Positions 1 to 7,709 of a stretch of DNA of 19,738 nucleotides are shown here, one piece after another. Under the pieces are notes generated by a model. That model had not been told where the DNA came from and made no database searches. It saw only the letters and a program-made list of their open reading frames with translations. The stretch covers positions 1-19,738 of the forward strand of contig CAYVUV010000366.1 of assembly GCA_964455095.1 (NCBI GenBank), written 5' to 3'. The stretch is from CAYVUV01 sp964455095. GTDB lineage: Bacteria > Desulfobacterota > Binatia > HRBIN30 > CADEER01. Both the position numbers and the translations under genes were made by a program. How positions within the stretch are numbered: position 1 is the first letter of the stretch; the number at the start of each line of letters is the position of its first letter.

Positions 1-2
1 TA

Positions 3-2948
3 CTGGCCTTTCGTCAAGCAAAGAGAGCCAATGCGAACGAGCGTGGCGCGGTGGGTTTGTTCGACCTTGCGCGCTTCGAGATGCACCTCGCGACAAACCT
101 CCGTCGTCTCCGAACTCTGCTCCGGAGCGATCGTTGGTTCGATTCAATCCGCATCGGCCGCCTAGTCGTAATGCCAAGGTCCAACACGCCTTCGCTGTTG
201 GAAAAACCAGACGTCGTCCGTATTGGTTCAGCATCGCCGCCAAGGAGTTTCGGTCTCAACGTTAGACTGCAGCTCGAGCCATCTCCTGAATTCACGATTA
301 CCGAGGTTCTTTACCTCTGGGAGTTCGGTGGTGCCCTTGAGGCTCTCCTCGACGAATCTTGCCTAGGTTACAGACTGAAGCGGGTAACCAAAGAGGGGGG
401 CATGGACCGCGAAGGTCCATACGTTTACGAGCACTGGCCAAGTAGTTTTGCCCAGTTTCGCGATAAGCCGATCCAAAGCGCGGAAGGTGCATTACGGGAC
501 GGGCAACGCGTCATCGTGACGAACACAGATATCGCCTCCTTCTTCGATTCCTTAGATCCATCATTCGCAATAGGCGAAGCGTTCGTTTCAGCGCTGTGCG
601 ACGCCGCAAAGGAACTCGGCAGACCATTCGACCCCGACAGATATCGCGTCGCGACCAGATCGCTTCTGCGTAGCTTCGGGAAATTCCGCGCCCTACGCCG
701 ATCGGTAGGAGGAGCTGACATAGATACGGACACCGGTGTGCCGATCGGGGCGCTGAGCAGTCGAGTGTTTGCGAATGCGGCTTTGGCGAGCCTCGACACG
801 TATGTTGAGGGACGGCCAGGTGTCATCCTGTACCGGCGATATGTGGATGATATTGTCGTTGTTTCCGCACTTGACCCCGCTCAGCCGGTACCCGAGTCAA
901 AGAGTGCGGCACTAGAGAAAATTTTTCCTGGTTTCGTTCAGGACGACAGAGGTTGGACGTTTCAGGTACCGGCTACAGGTGCAGTGTTTGAGCTAAATGG
1001 ACCGAAAACTCTCGTGCACGACCTATTCGGTGAGCCGGGCGTGGAGTTTTTAGGTGCAGTGCAGCAGTCTTTCTCTGTTGTCACTAGCGAGAAGCGCGCC
1101 TTTTTTGGCAATCTGGATCGGCTGGGGGCCGAGATGGAAGTCGTTGACCTTTTCGCCGACGGCGCAGGGCCAGCTGATGGCGTGCCGCGCCTCCGGGATG
1201 CAGATAGGTTCACGTTGCGACGACTTCTTGCTTCAGAAGTTGTTAGAGGGCTTGAGCGATGCGCGCTTCTCGTTTCGCAAAAGGAGGCGAGTGATCTGCT
1301 TGAGCAGCGATCAAGCAGAATGTTGTCCGCTATCGATGGTAACATCGAATTGGATGACTTTGAGTTTGCGCTCTCCCTGCTGCGGGTCGCTCTAATCTGC
1401 AGGTCCCGTCCGGTCGCGGTAAAGATTGTTAGATGGCTTGGGCGACGATCGAGCGCAAGCGCGATGAAGAGAGTTCAAGAGATTTTGTGGCGAGGGCAAG
1501 CGCTTAAGCGTGGAGCGGCGATCCGTAGCCTCAGGGACTATCTACGGAGACGAGTCCGCGAGGTCATTGCCACTTCCTGCGCGCTGAACGAACCGCGATT
1601 GCCGATTGAGACCGCGACGACAGGAGCCGACGCCAGGCTTCTTCGCCGCGCCGATTTGCGACACCTCGATCGAGAGGACGACGCTAGGGTCTTCGGTGTT
1701 CTTTCTCGAGAGTTTCCGATGGCGGTGCGCAAGGAGTATTCAGCGGCTCGAAGAGCCGCAAGAACGCAGCGGTTGGTCAACGGAATGCTAACCGACGTAA
1801 GTCGATTTATGCAGCGGTCGTATACGTTAGGAGAGCGTGTGTGGGACGGAGTGCCGGAGGTCGCCTTGCTCTTGTCGACCAAACCTCCACGTTATGCCGA
1901 CATCGCGAGGAGGTTTCTCGGTTCAGCGGAGCGCGACAAGAATATCCGCGAGGATGTTGGCAGCACAATCGACAGGTGTGTCGACGCGCTCCGTGGAACC
2001 CGATATCGGCGCCGCAGCGTTGCAACAGTGGGCCTACGGAAGGACGGAAGACAGCTACTATTTCGGGTTGGCGCTGCAGCAAACGCCGAGTGTGTTCGGG
2101 TCATACTTGCAAACCTTCCCGTCCCGGGCACAGCATTCGAGGCTGCTGCGAATGCGAAGCCTCTTCTGACCGTGCAGCGCTTAGAGGAACTGGATGTCGC
2201 CCTTCGGAATGCTGGAAGGGCCGCGAAGCTCGTCAGGCGAAAGGGAGTTTCGTCGATCGTAGTCCTGCCAGAGTTGTCTGTGCCTCAGTTGTGGGCACGT
2301 GCGCTCTGTGATCACGCAGCTCAGAAGGACCTTGGGATCGTTGCGGGGCTTGAGTACCGTGAGAACAAACAGGGTGCCCTTGTAAACCAGGTGATCGGTA
2401 TCTTTCCGGACCGCATGCACGCCGCAGCAGTGATCAGCTGGACGAAGCGTAATGCTGCTCGTCGTGAGGAAGAACTCCTAGGAGAACGAGGCAAGCGTCT
2501 AGCGAGGTCAAGCCCAATTCACGTGCCATTGATCGTGGACTCGAACTATGGCCGCGTCTCCGTCCTCATATGCAGTGAGATTCTGGAAGCTTCGGCCCTT
2601 TCGGCTCTGACAGGACAAATCGAGCTCCTATTGGTACCGGCGTGGAACCAAGACACGTCCGCATTTGAGTACCTCGGAAACGCGGCCGCGGGTTTATTGG
2701 TCCATTCGTTTGTGTGCATCGCAAACAATGCTGAGGCTTCGGATTCACGCATTCTCGCACCGATCAGGGAGCCCAGGCGTGAGCGCGAGTGGTGCCGACT
2801 CGTCCATCGCGGCGAGAATCAAGTTGTCTGGGGCGACTTGCCCATTGGAGAGCTGCGGAGCATCCACAGCTCAAGCGCGTCGGCTAGTGCGCTAAAGGCC
2901 GGTGAGAGGGAATACCGGCCCCTTCCACCGGGATGGAGGACGCGGTGA
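3..2948 (+). CDS. Reverse transcriptase-nitrilase fusion, DRT type 1-like anti-phage protein (5' partial)
   Basis: The N-terminal third is a reverse transcriptase of the UG/defence-associated type. Numbering from a GTG at 51, motif A is TDIASFFDSL (about 159-168), motif B is GVPIGALSSRVFAN (about 229-242) and the catalytic YVDD is at about 264-267. A mostly helical 300-residue middle follows, with no domain I recognise. Residues ~680-930 form a carbon-nitrogen hydrolase (nitrilase) domain with a full candidate triad: Glu in VVLPEL (~740), Lys in SWTKRN (~798) and Cys in VLICSE (~840). RT-nitrilase fusions of this size are known as DRT type 1 defence systems, in which both activities are thought to serve anti-phage immunity. 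The frame stays open to the left edge, and the residues encoded before 51 (LAFRQAKR) look like the usual RT N-terminal AFRxAKR motif, so the true start lies outside the window. Base composition is lower in GC than everything to the right, which suggests transfer. Family assignment is firm; the exact UG subgroup is not resolved. Confidence 0.9.
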   Translation: MAFRQAKRANANERGAVGLFDLARFEMHLATNLRRLRTLLRSDRWFDSIRIGRLVVMPRSNTPSLLEKPDVVRIGSASPPRSFGLNVRLQLEPSPEFTITEVLYLWEFGGALEALLDESCLGYRLKRVTKEGGMDREGPYVYEHWPSSFAQFRDKPIQSAEGALRDGQRVIVTNTDIASFFDSLDPSFAIGEAFVSALCDAAKELGRPFDPDRYRVATRSLLRSFGKFRALRRSVGGADIDTDTGVPIGALSSRVFANAALASLDTYVEGRPGVILYRRYVDDIVVVSALDPAQPVPESKSAALEKIFPGFVQDDRGWTFQVPATGAVFELNGPKTLVHDLFGEPGVEFLGAVQQSFSVVTSEKRAFFGNLDRLGAEMEVVDLFADGAGPADGVPRLRDADRFTLRRLLASEVVRGLERCALLVSQKEASDLLEQRSSRMLSAIDGNIELDDFEFALSLLRVALICRSRPVAVKIVRWLGRRSSASAMKRVQEILWRGQALKRGAAIRSLRDYLRRRVREVIATSCALNEPRLPIETATTGADARLLRRADLRHLDREDDARVFGVLSREFPMAVRKEYSAARRAARTQRLVNGMLTDVSRFMQRSYTLGERVWDGVPEVALLLSTKPPRYADIARRFLGSAERDKNIREDVGSTIDRCVDALRGTRYRRRSVATVGLRKDGRQLLFRVGAAANAECVRVILANLPVPGTAFEAAANAKPLLTVQRLEELDVALRNAGRAAKLVRRKGVSSIVVLPELSVPQLWARALCDHAAQKDLGIVAGLEYRENKQGALVNQVIGIFPDRMHAAAVISWTKRNAARREEELLGERGKRLARSSPIHVPLIVDSNYGRVSVLICSEILEASALSALTGQIELLLVPAWNQDTSAFEYLGNAAAGLLVHSFVCIANNAEASDSRILAPIREPRREREWCRLVHRGENQVVWGDLPIGELRSIHSSSASASALKAGEREYRPLPPGWRTR

Positions 2949-2973
2949 CGACCCGCCCCGCACCACCCGCGGA
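2948..2973. repeat. 26-bp direct repeat, copy 1
   Basis: This copy is identical, base for base, to 3266-3291 and in the same orientation. It begins on the last base of the reverse-transcriptase stop codon. Read on the minus strand it encodes PRVVRGGS, the signature near the end of FGE-sulfatase domains. The partner copy encodes the same peptide inside the NACHT-FGE gene. The match stops abruptly at both ends. Confidence 0.9.
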
Positions 2974-3020
2974 GCGTTTGCGGGCGACCCCGCCGGCTGT
3001 TCGCCGGCCCACGCATAGTG
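2949..3020 (-). pseudogene. Remnant of a second FGE/SUMF1-type C-terminus
   Basis: On the minus strand a stop-free stretch of 24 codons reads HYAWAGEQPAGS followed by PANAPRVVRGGS. The neighbouring intact gene has a similar arrangement at the equivalent place (YEPAG, a short spacer, then PRVVRGGSW). Both the PAG and the PRVVRGGS blocks are shared, at slightly different spacing. The remnant loses similarity at the end of the convergent reverse-transcriptase gene, where the expected Trp is replaced. I read it as the stub of a paralogous FGE gene, or less likely of a DGR template repeat, truncated when the RT gene arrived. It has no plausible start or function of its own. The 26-bp identity is seen directly; the origin is inferred. 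Confidence 0.45.
2992..3008. other. Small GC hairpin
   Basis: GCCGGC and its complement flank the 5-nt loop TGTTC, giving a perfect 6-bp stem between two convergent genes. It lies within the FGE remnant region. No T-run follows on either strand, so calling it a terminator would be speculative. Confidence 0.35.
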
Positions 3021-3083
3021 CCTCCCCCCGATGGGAATCGGCAAGGCAGATCTTGGGAAATGTCGACCGGCGCTACGCGCCCA

Positions 3084-3102
3084 ACCGCCGCAGGGCGGCG
3101 GT
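3084..3102. terminator. Hairpin between convergent genes (8-bp stem, 3-nt loop)
   Basis: ACCGCCGC and GCGGCGGT pair perfectly around an AGG loop, 30 nt past the stop codon of the NACHT-FGE gene and about 135 nt past the stop of the RT gene. It could terminate both transcripts. No U-tract follows it. A short GC-rich hairpin just after the 3' end of a variable-region gene is also a known part of DGR target sites, so that second reading should stay open. Confidence 0.45.
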
Positions 3103-3131
3103 CAGTGAACAGCAAATCAGAGGATCAGCGA

Positions 3132-6100
3132 TCAGCGTCGCCGTGCTCCATGCTTCGAAGAGATGGGGGACGACAAACACACCCGAAACCCCAGACCGTC
3201 GCTGCGACCGTCCGGGTGATCCCCGCTGCGGCAGGCAGCGCGAGCGAGGTCACGACCGAAGAGCCACGACCCGCCCCGCACCACCCGCGGAACCTCACCA
3301 CCGGGGTCCACGTCCCCGGCAGGCTCGTACGCATTCAAGCACCACTCCCAGACGTTGCCAGCCATATCCATGGCGCCAACCGGTGAGGCTCCGCTCGGAT
3401 GCAATCCGACCGGGCTGGTCCGGTCGAGCCCGCCTTCTGCCGTGTCCGCGTGCTGGGCGGCGAAGTCGGGGCCCCACGGATAGGTCCACTCGGATTTGCT
3501 CGCGGTCGCGGCCTGCTGCCACTCCCATTCCGCCGGCAGCCGAATGACCATGCCGGGCGCGAGCAGACCGCCTGCTTCGAGCTTCGCTGTCAGCCAGCGG
3601 CAGAACGCCATCGCTTCCCACCAATCGATGCATTCGCACGGGCCGTTCGGCGCGGTCCATCGCGGACTCCACGACCGCGAGCCGTCGCTTCGCTCCAGGG
3701 CCGCCGGTTCCCACCAGGCGTCGCTGCGGTAACCGTCGCCGGCCGCAGTGAAGGCCTCGAACTGGGCATGCGTGATCGGATACTTGGCGATCCGGAACGG
3801 CGCTACGCGAAAGGTGCCTGCCTTCTTCTCGAGCTCGACCTCTCCTTCGGGAACGTCGCACCATTCGATGTCCGGGAGGCCGTTTGCATCGAGACCGACG
3901 CCGCGACGGCGGTCGAAGCCGAGACGCCCGGCAACCTCCCACAGACGGGCGCGGGCTCGCGGATCGATCCGGGGATCGAGCGCCGCCCGGCAGGCGTCCA
4001 GCAAGTCGTCCGCAAGGTCCTCGACCTTCCACGCTTTCGCATGGGCGATCTCGAGACAGTCCGCGAGCAAAAGGGCCGGATTCGGGTTCGCCAGCACCGC
4101 CAGCGGCCGCAAATGCGGGCCGAGGACATCGAGATAGGTCTCCAAGGCGCGCTCCGCCCGCTGCCTGGCATCGGCGGCGAACAGAAAGGTCAGCGTGCGA
4201 CGCCACTCGGCCGTCGCGGCGCGCTCTTCGAGGTGCCGGCGCAGGGTTGTGGCACCATCCGCATGCAGGAAGTGCATGCGCTCGGCGGCCAGGAGCTCCT
4301 GGAAGCTCAGGTGATAGAACTCGGCCTCGCCGTCACCGCGCGGCAGCAGCAGGCCCGAGGTCGTGAGCAATGCCTCGCGCTTCTCGGTCGCCGCATCGGC
4401 GCTCTCGGCGCGCGACTCGTGCTTGGCTTGCAGGGTGAGGATCTTGTCGACCTCGGTCAGGGTCACGGCGGCGGCCGGGGTGACGCGGGGGGCGCCGACC
4501 CCTTCGCCGGTGTGCATGCCCAGCGCGATCGCCGCCAGCTGGCGCCGGATGCGCTGCTCGTCCGTCGTCTCGTGGTAACGGCCGTAGAGCACCTGGTCGA
4601 TCACCTTGTCGTAGAGCTCGTAGACGTCCTTGGGCAGCCGCCGGCCTTCGTGAAACTTGACGCACAGGGCGGTGAGGAGCATCGGGTTCTGGCGCATCTC
4701 GGCGATGCCTTCGTCCTGGCGTTCGTCCAGATGGCGCAGGAGCGCCGCGCTCAAGTCATCAGCCTCGGCAGGGTCCACCGCCTGATACCAGCGGCGGATG
4801 AACAGCTCTTGCAACACCGGAGGCAGCGGATCCAGGTCGGTCGCTTCGAGACCGAGCGTGTGGCGCTCGCGCGCCTGCAATCCGTAAGGTCGGCTGGTGA
4901 GGAGCACGCGGTTGCCACCTGCACTCCACCCGTGCAGCGCGTCGCCGAGGCCGCTGACCAAGTTGGCGCGAGGCCGGTGCTCGACCCCGGCCTCGACGAC
5001 AGACGTCGGAAGCTCATCGACGCCGTCGAGAATGAGCAGACATTCTCCCCTGTCGATCGCGGCCCGGAACGCCACCCCGTCGAGCCCACCGGGCTTGTCG
5101 TGATCGAGCCAGGCACACAGCGCCGCCGTGAGACTCTCGCAGGTCCACTCGCCATCACCCTGGCAAACGAGCCGATCGCGACCTTCGCTGGTGGGGGTGC
5201 GCAGGCGGCCGAGGTGCCTGAGCGCGCAAAGAACCGGCAGGCGATCGCCAAGCGCGGTGGGGAACACCTCGGTGAAATCCTGGGGTGCCGGCAGCGGGTG
5301 TTCGGGCACGCGTCCCAGCGCGGTAATGAGCGTGAGCCATCGACAGAACGTCGACTTGCCCGCGCCGGGCGCACCGGCGACGTAGAGGGAGCGCTCCGCG
5401 ATCTGGTGCAACAAGAGGCCTGCGCTCTGCTCGACATCGAGTTGGATCCTCCTGCGGCCCCGGGCTGGTCGCACCGCCTCTGGTATACGAACGAGCGCCG
5501 GGATGTAGACATTGCGCAGCCTCGCTCTCTGCGCTTGCCTGGCGTCGAGCCCGAGCAGACCCATCGGATCCGAGCGCTCTGCCAACCACTTCAGATAGGC
5601 CCCGCGATCGAAGGTCTTGTTGGACACCCGCGGCGCCGGCTTTGGCTTTCCTCTTGGTTCTTGCCAGTGGTCGAGTGCGGTTACGATCTTGCCGTTGAGG
5701 TCCGATTTACTGCCAAACGACTTGAACTGCCGTCCGTCGGAGAGCCACTCCTTGAAGTCGGCCAGGGCCGCCTTGTTCCTCTCGATCTCGTCTTCGACGG
5801 CATCGAGACTGATCGTCTTGTCCTGCTTGCGCCGCTCTCTGGCCACGACCAGACGGTGATCTTCGCTCTGCGCCGCCGGCCAATCGACCTCGTCGTCTAG
5901 AAAGAGCGGAATGATCGTGACGCCGCGCTCGGCTGCCCGCTCGCATTCAAGACGCGTAATGCTCTTGTGCACGCCGTCGGGCTGATCGCGCGGAGTCCAG
6001 CCGTGCCAGCGCGCGACGATGGCGATGACCACGTCGCTTTGCGGATCGAGCTCGTCAATGCGCTCCAGGCACTCTGCGAGCGGCGGATAGCCGGCGGCCT

Positions 6101-6212
6101 CCCAGTCCTCGGACAGCAGTGGCTCCATCCGCTTCTGCGCTATCGCCTTCCGCGCCTCGTCGCGAAACGATGCGAGGTCGGTGCAAGTGGAGGAAACGAA
6201 CACGCGCGCCAT
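3132..6212 (-). CDS. DUF4062-NACHT-FGE/SUMF1 STAND NTPase, putative defence sensor
   Basis: This is a 1026-residue three-part signalling protein. Residues 1-110 are a DUF4062 domain (ARVFVSST start, then SITRLECERA), a TIR-like fold often found at the N-terminus of STAND ATPases. A NACHT NTPase follows: Walker A GAPGAGKS at 280-287, Walker B LLILDGVDE at about 392-400, TSRPYG at about 439 and the helical-domain signature FYHLSFQELLAAER at about 632-645. Residues ~782-1015 are an FGE-sulfatase/SUMF1 domain (RIAKYPITHAQF, RLPAEWEW, AGNVWEWC, RGGSW, GFRV). STAND proteins of this plan are thought to sense invaders through the C-terminal domain and signal through the N-terminal one. The ATG at 6212 is chosen because it directly precedes the DUF4062 motif; ATG 6236 and GTG 6257 are upstream in-frame alternatives. 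The gene converges on the RT gene and is GC-rich, unlike it. Sensor and effector roles are inferred from architecture. Confidence 0.9.
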   Translation of the reverse strand: MARVFVSSTCTDLASFRDEARKAIAQKRMEPLLSEDWEAAGYPPLAECLERIDELDPQSDVVIAIVARWHGWTPRDQPDGVHKSITRLECERAAERGVTIIPLFLDDEVDWPAAQSEDHRLVVARERRKQDKTISLDAVEDEIERNKAALADFKEWLSDGRQFKSFGSKSDLNGKIVTALDHWQEPRGKPKPAPRVSNKTFDRGAYLKWLAERSDPMGLLGLDARQAQRARLRNVYIPALVRIPEAVRPARGRRRIQLDVEQSAGLLLHQIAERSLYVAGAPGAGKSTFCRWLTLITALGRVPEHPLPAPQDFTEVFPTALGDRLPVLCALRHLGRLRTPTSEGRDRLVCQGDGEWTCESLTAALCAWLDHDKPGGLDGVAFRAAIDRGECLLILDGVDELPTSVVEAGVEHRPRANLVSGLGDALHGWSAGGNRVLLTSRPYGLQARERHTLGLEATDLDPLPPVLQELFIRRWYQAVDPAEADDLSAALLRHLDERQDEGIAEMRQNPMLLTALCVKFHEGRRLPKDVYELYDKVIDQVLYGRYHETTDEQRIRRQLAAIALGMHTGEGVGAPRVTPAAAVTLTEVDKILTLQAKHESRAESADAATEKREALLTTSGLLLPRGDGEAEFYHLSFQELLAAERMHFLHADGATTLRRHLEERAATAEWRRTLTFLFAADARQRAERALETYLDVLGPHLRPLAVLANPNPALLLADCLEIAHAKAWKVEDLADDLLDACRAALDPRIDPRARARLWEVAGRLGFDRRRGVGLDANGLPDIEWCDVPEGEVELEKKAGTFRVAPFRIAKYPITHAQFEAFTAAGDGYRSDAWWEPAALERSDGSRSWSPRWTAPNGPCECIDWWEAMAFCRWLTAKLEAGGLLAPGMVIRLPAEWEWQQAATASKSEWTYPWGPDFAAQHADTAEGGLDRTSPVGLHPSGASPVGAMDMAGNVWEWCLNAYEPAGDVDPGGEVPRVVRGGSWLFGRDLARAACRSGDHPDGRSDGLGFRVCLSSPISSKHGARRR
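3180..3287 (-). other. DGR-variable-region-like C-terminus of the NACHT-FGE gene
   Basis: This segment encodes RVVRGGSW, 23 further residues, then LGFRV. In C-type-lectin/FGE proteins that are targets of diversity-generating retroelements, the stretch between RGGSW and GFR is the hypervariable ligand-binding surface, created from AAC/AAT codons of a template repeat. Here 21 of the 23 codons between TGG and CTG end in C or T (exceptions GGG and CCG), as that origin would predict. Positions that are commonly Asn in the family are occupied by Leu, Phe, Gly, Asp, Cys and Ser. No template repeat is present in the window, so this is only a candidate. Confidence 0.4.
3266..3291. repeat. 26-bp direct repeat, copy 2
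   Basis: This is the partner of 2948-2973, located inside the NACHT-FGE coding sequence. The two copies start 318 bp apart and enclose the 3' end of that gene plus two hairpins. The sequence contains no A when read on the coding (minus) strand. Confidence 0.9.
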
Positions 6213-6413
6213 GGCGATGGCCAAGGCCGATACCATGATCGCGAACAGACCGCACACAGAAGAGCGAGTACCGGGTCCTGATCGACGCCCGGATCAGGTC
6301 ACGTCCCCGGCAAATCCGGTACTGAAGGCCCGCGCTCACCGGGACAGCGAGGGAAGCGCCCTAGGCGGAAAGTGTACCCACTCGACCGGTGAAGCCGCGC
6401 GGGCATGCGTGCG

Positions 6414-6842
6414 CTAGCTCGCCTCTTTCGGATACCAGAGCGACACCGTGCCGGGCGCGCGAGGGTTGCGGGCGAGATCAACGGAGAGCGGTCGGTGCAC
6501 TTTCCCGATGACGGGCGGTTTGTGGCGCTCGAGGAAGGTCGCGATTCTCGGAACCGTCGACACGAAGTGGCGGGCAAGATCGGCGTGTTGAGTCTTGCCA
6601 ATGACTACGAGGAGCGCGACCTGGTATCGAACAACCGCGGCAAGCTCGTTTGACTTGTAGCGGATGCGGGCATCGTGGCTCACCGCTACCCAGCGGCGCT
6701 CGCCGATGACACGCAGCCACTCCTCATCGCTGCAGTCGGGCTGAAAGTGATCGCGGTGCCTTTCGACCGTAAGCCCGCTTTTCGAGAGTATGTCTGGAAA
6801 GATGTTGCCGAGATCGCGATCGGTGAAGAAAACGAGGCTCAA
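6414..6842 (-). CDS. PIN-like toxin, VapC45 family
   Basis: A 142-residue protein resembling the PIN-like VapC45 family. It has an N-terminal FFTDRDLG with acidic D8 and D10, a middle DCSDEEWL (D36, D39, E40, E41) and SHDARIRYKSNE with D57. These acidic residues would bind the metal ions of a ribonuclease active site. Proteins of this family are toxins expected to cleave RNA until neutralised by their antitoxin. The start codon overlaps the stop of the upstream antitoxin gene by 4 nt (ATGA), so the two are translationally coupled. The family match and the antitoxin neighbour agree; RNase activity and target are inferred. Confidence 0.8.
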   Translation of the reverse strand: MSLVFFTDRDLGNIFPDILSKSGLTVERHRDHFQPDCSDEEWLRVIGERRWVAVSHDARIRYKSNELAAVVRYQVALLVVIGKTQHADLARHFVSTVPRIATFLERHKPPVIGKVHRPLSVDLARNPRAPGTVSLWYPKEAS

Positions 6843-7546
6843 GCCGCGCGCTCGTAGAACACGGCCTCCTCGATCTCCGCCGCGGTGAGATCGTAGTCCA
6901 CCGCCAGATCACGGACCGTTTCGCCAGCATCGATGCGCTCGGCGATCACGTGCGTGGAAATTCCCTTGCGGGCCACGATTGGACGTCCGAAGGCGATCTG
7001 CGGGTCAATGGCGATCGGCCGGTCCGGTGTAATGGGCTCGGCGGAGAGGAACGGGTAGAGGCGCACTGGGAAGCGCTGCGTGTCCCACACGACGCGCTTG
7101 AGGTGCTCGCCGAAGACGCGGCGCATGGCCAACTGGCCCGATGCCGAGAGGCTGATGAGCTCTCCGTAACGCTCGAGGAATACCACACCGGCTTGGGTAC
7201 TCAGTTCCTTGCGCAACAAGAGCCGCTCGATGCCCAGCTTCTGCTCGGCATACCGCAGTGCCTGGCGCAGTGCTTTCACAGATACCCCGTGCTCGGTCCT
7301 GAGCGAGCGGGCCACATGGGCCTCGATGAGGTTGGAAAACGAGAGGAGCGGCGGCTGCCGCTGCGGCGGGTGAATCAAAGGGTGGAAGCGCTCGGTTCCG
7401 GACGCGGTGGGGTAGCCGCGCCCGACGACCCAAGAGCGCAGCGTCGCCACCGGCAGCTTCAGATAGCGCGCCGCTTCTGCGGCCGTGTATGCCGGCTGAT
7501 CCCTGGCGGGTACCGTTGCTGTTCTGTCATGAGTGTGAGAACGCAT
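6839..7546 (-). CDS. HTH-DUF433 antitoxin, VapB45-like
   Basis: Residues ~20-45 form a MerR-like helix-turn-helix (TAAEAARYLKLPVATLRSWV), which should bind the operon's own promoter. The last ~55 residues are a DUF433 domain (DPQIAFGRPIVARKGIST, then TAAEIEEAVFYE), typical of antitoxins paired with VapC45-type PIN toxins, as in Mycobacterium Rv2018-Rv2019. The middle ~130 residues are a helical linker. The gene ends in a 4-nt overlap with the toxin gene. I chose ATG 7546; a TTG at 7585 would add 13 residues. A purine-rich AGGAAAG lies upstream of ATG 7546, but at a longer than usual distance. Two GTTCTC direct repeats around the start could be operator half-sites; this is unproven. Confidence 0.8.
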   Translation of the reverse strand: MRSHTHDRTATVPARDQPAYTAAEAARYLKLPVATLRSWVVGRGYPTASGTERFHPLIHPPQRQPPLLSFSNLIEAHVARSLRTEHGVSVKALRQALRYAEQKLGIERLLLRKELSTQAGVVFLERYGELISLSASGQLAMRRVFGEHLKRVVWDTQRFPVRLYPFLSAEPITPDRPIAIDPQIAFGRPIVARKGISTHVIAERIDAGETVRDLAVDYDLTAAEIEEAVFYERAA

Positions 7547-7709
7547 TCGAGAACCGATTCTTTCCTGGTTCCCCCGGCTGAGCAACTCTGACAGCGTCTC
7601 CGTCGCTTGCCACGCCGTGCGTCGCGTACGCCCAGTCGGGTTCGGACCCTACCTATTGCAGGCCTCCGAACCGGTCAAGCGCCGACCTGCCGAGCAAGCC
7701 CTCGGTACT

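Noticed and set aside
3..2948. The reverse transcriptase as the RT of a diversity-generating retroelement acting on the NACHT-FGE gene
   Set aside because: The protein is far too large, is fused to a nitrilase and has a UG/DRT-type motif B (PIGALSS) rather than a DGR-type one. It is also on the opposite strand, and no template repeat with A-to-N differences was found beyond the 26-bp block.
3399..5900. Plus-strand open frame of 833 codons
   Set aside because: It is antisense to the NACHT-FGE gene, whose Walker and FGE motifs prove the other strand. The plus-strand product has no domain.
7630..7690. GGGTTCGGACCC resembling a tRNA T-arm
   Set aside because: No acceptor, D or anticodon stems can be drawn around it on either strand.
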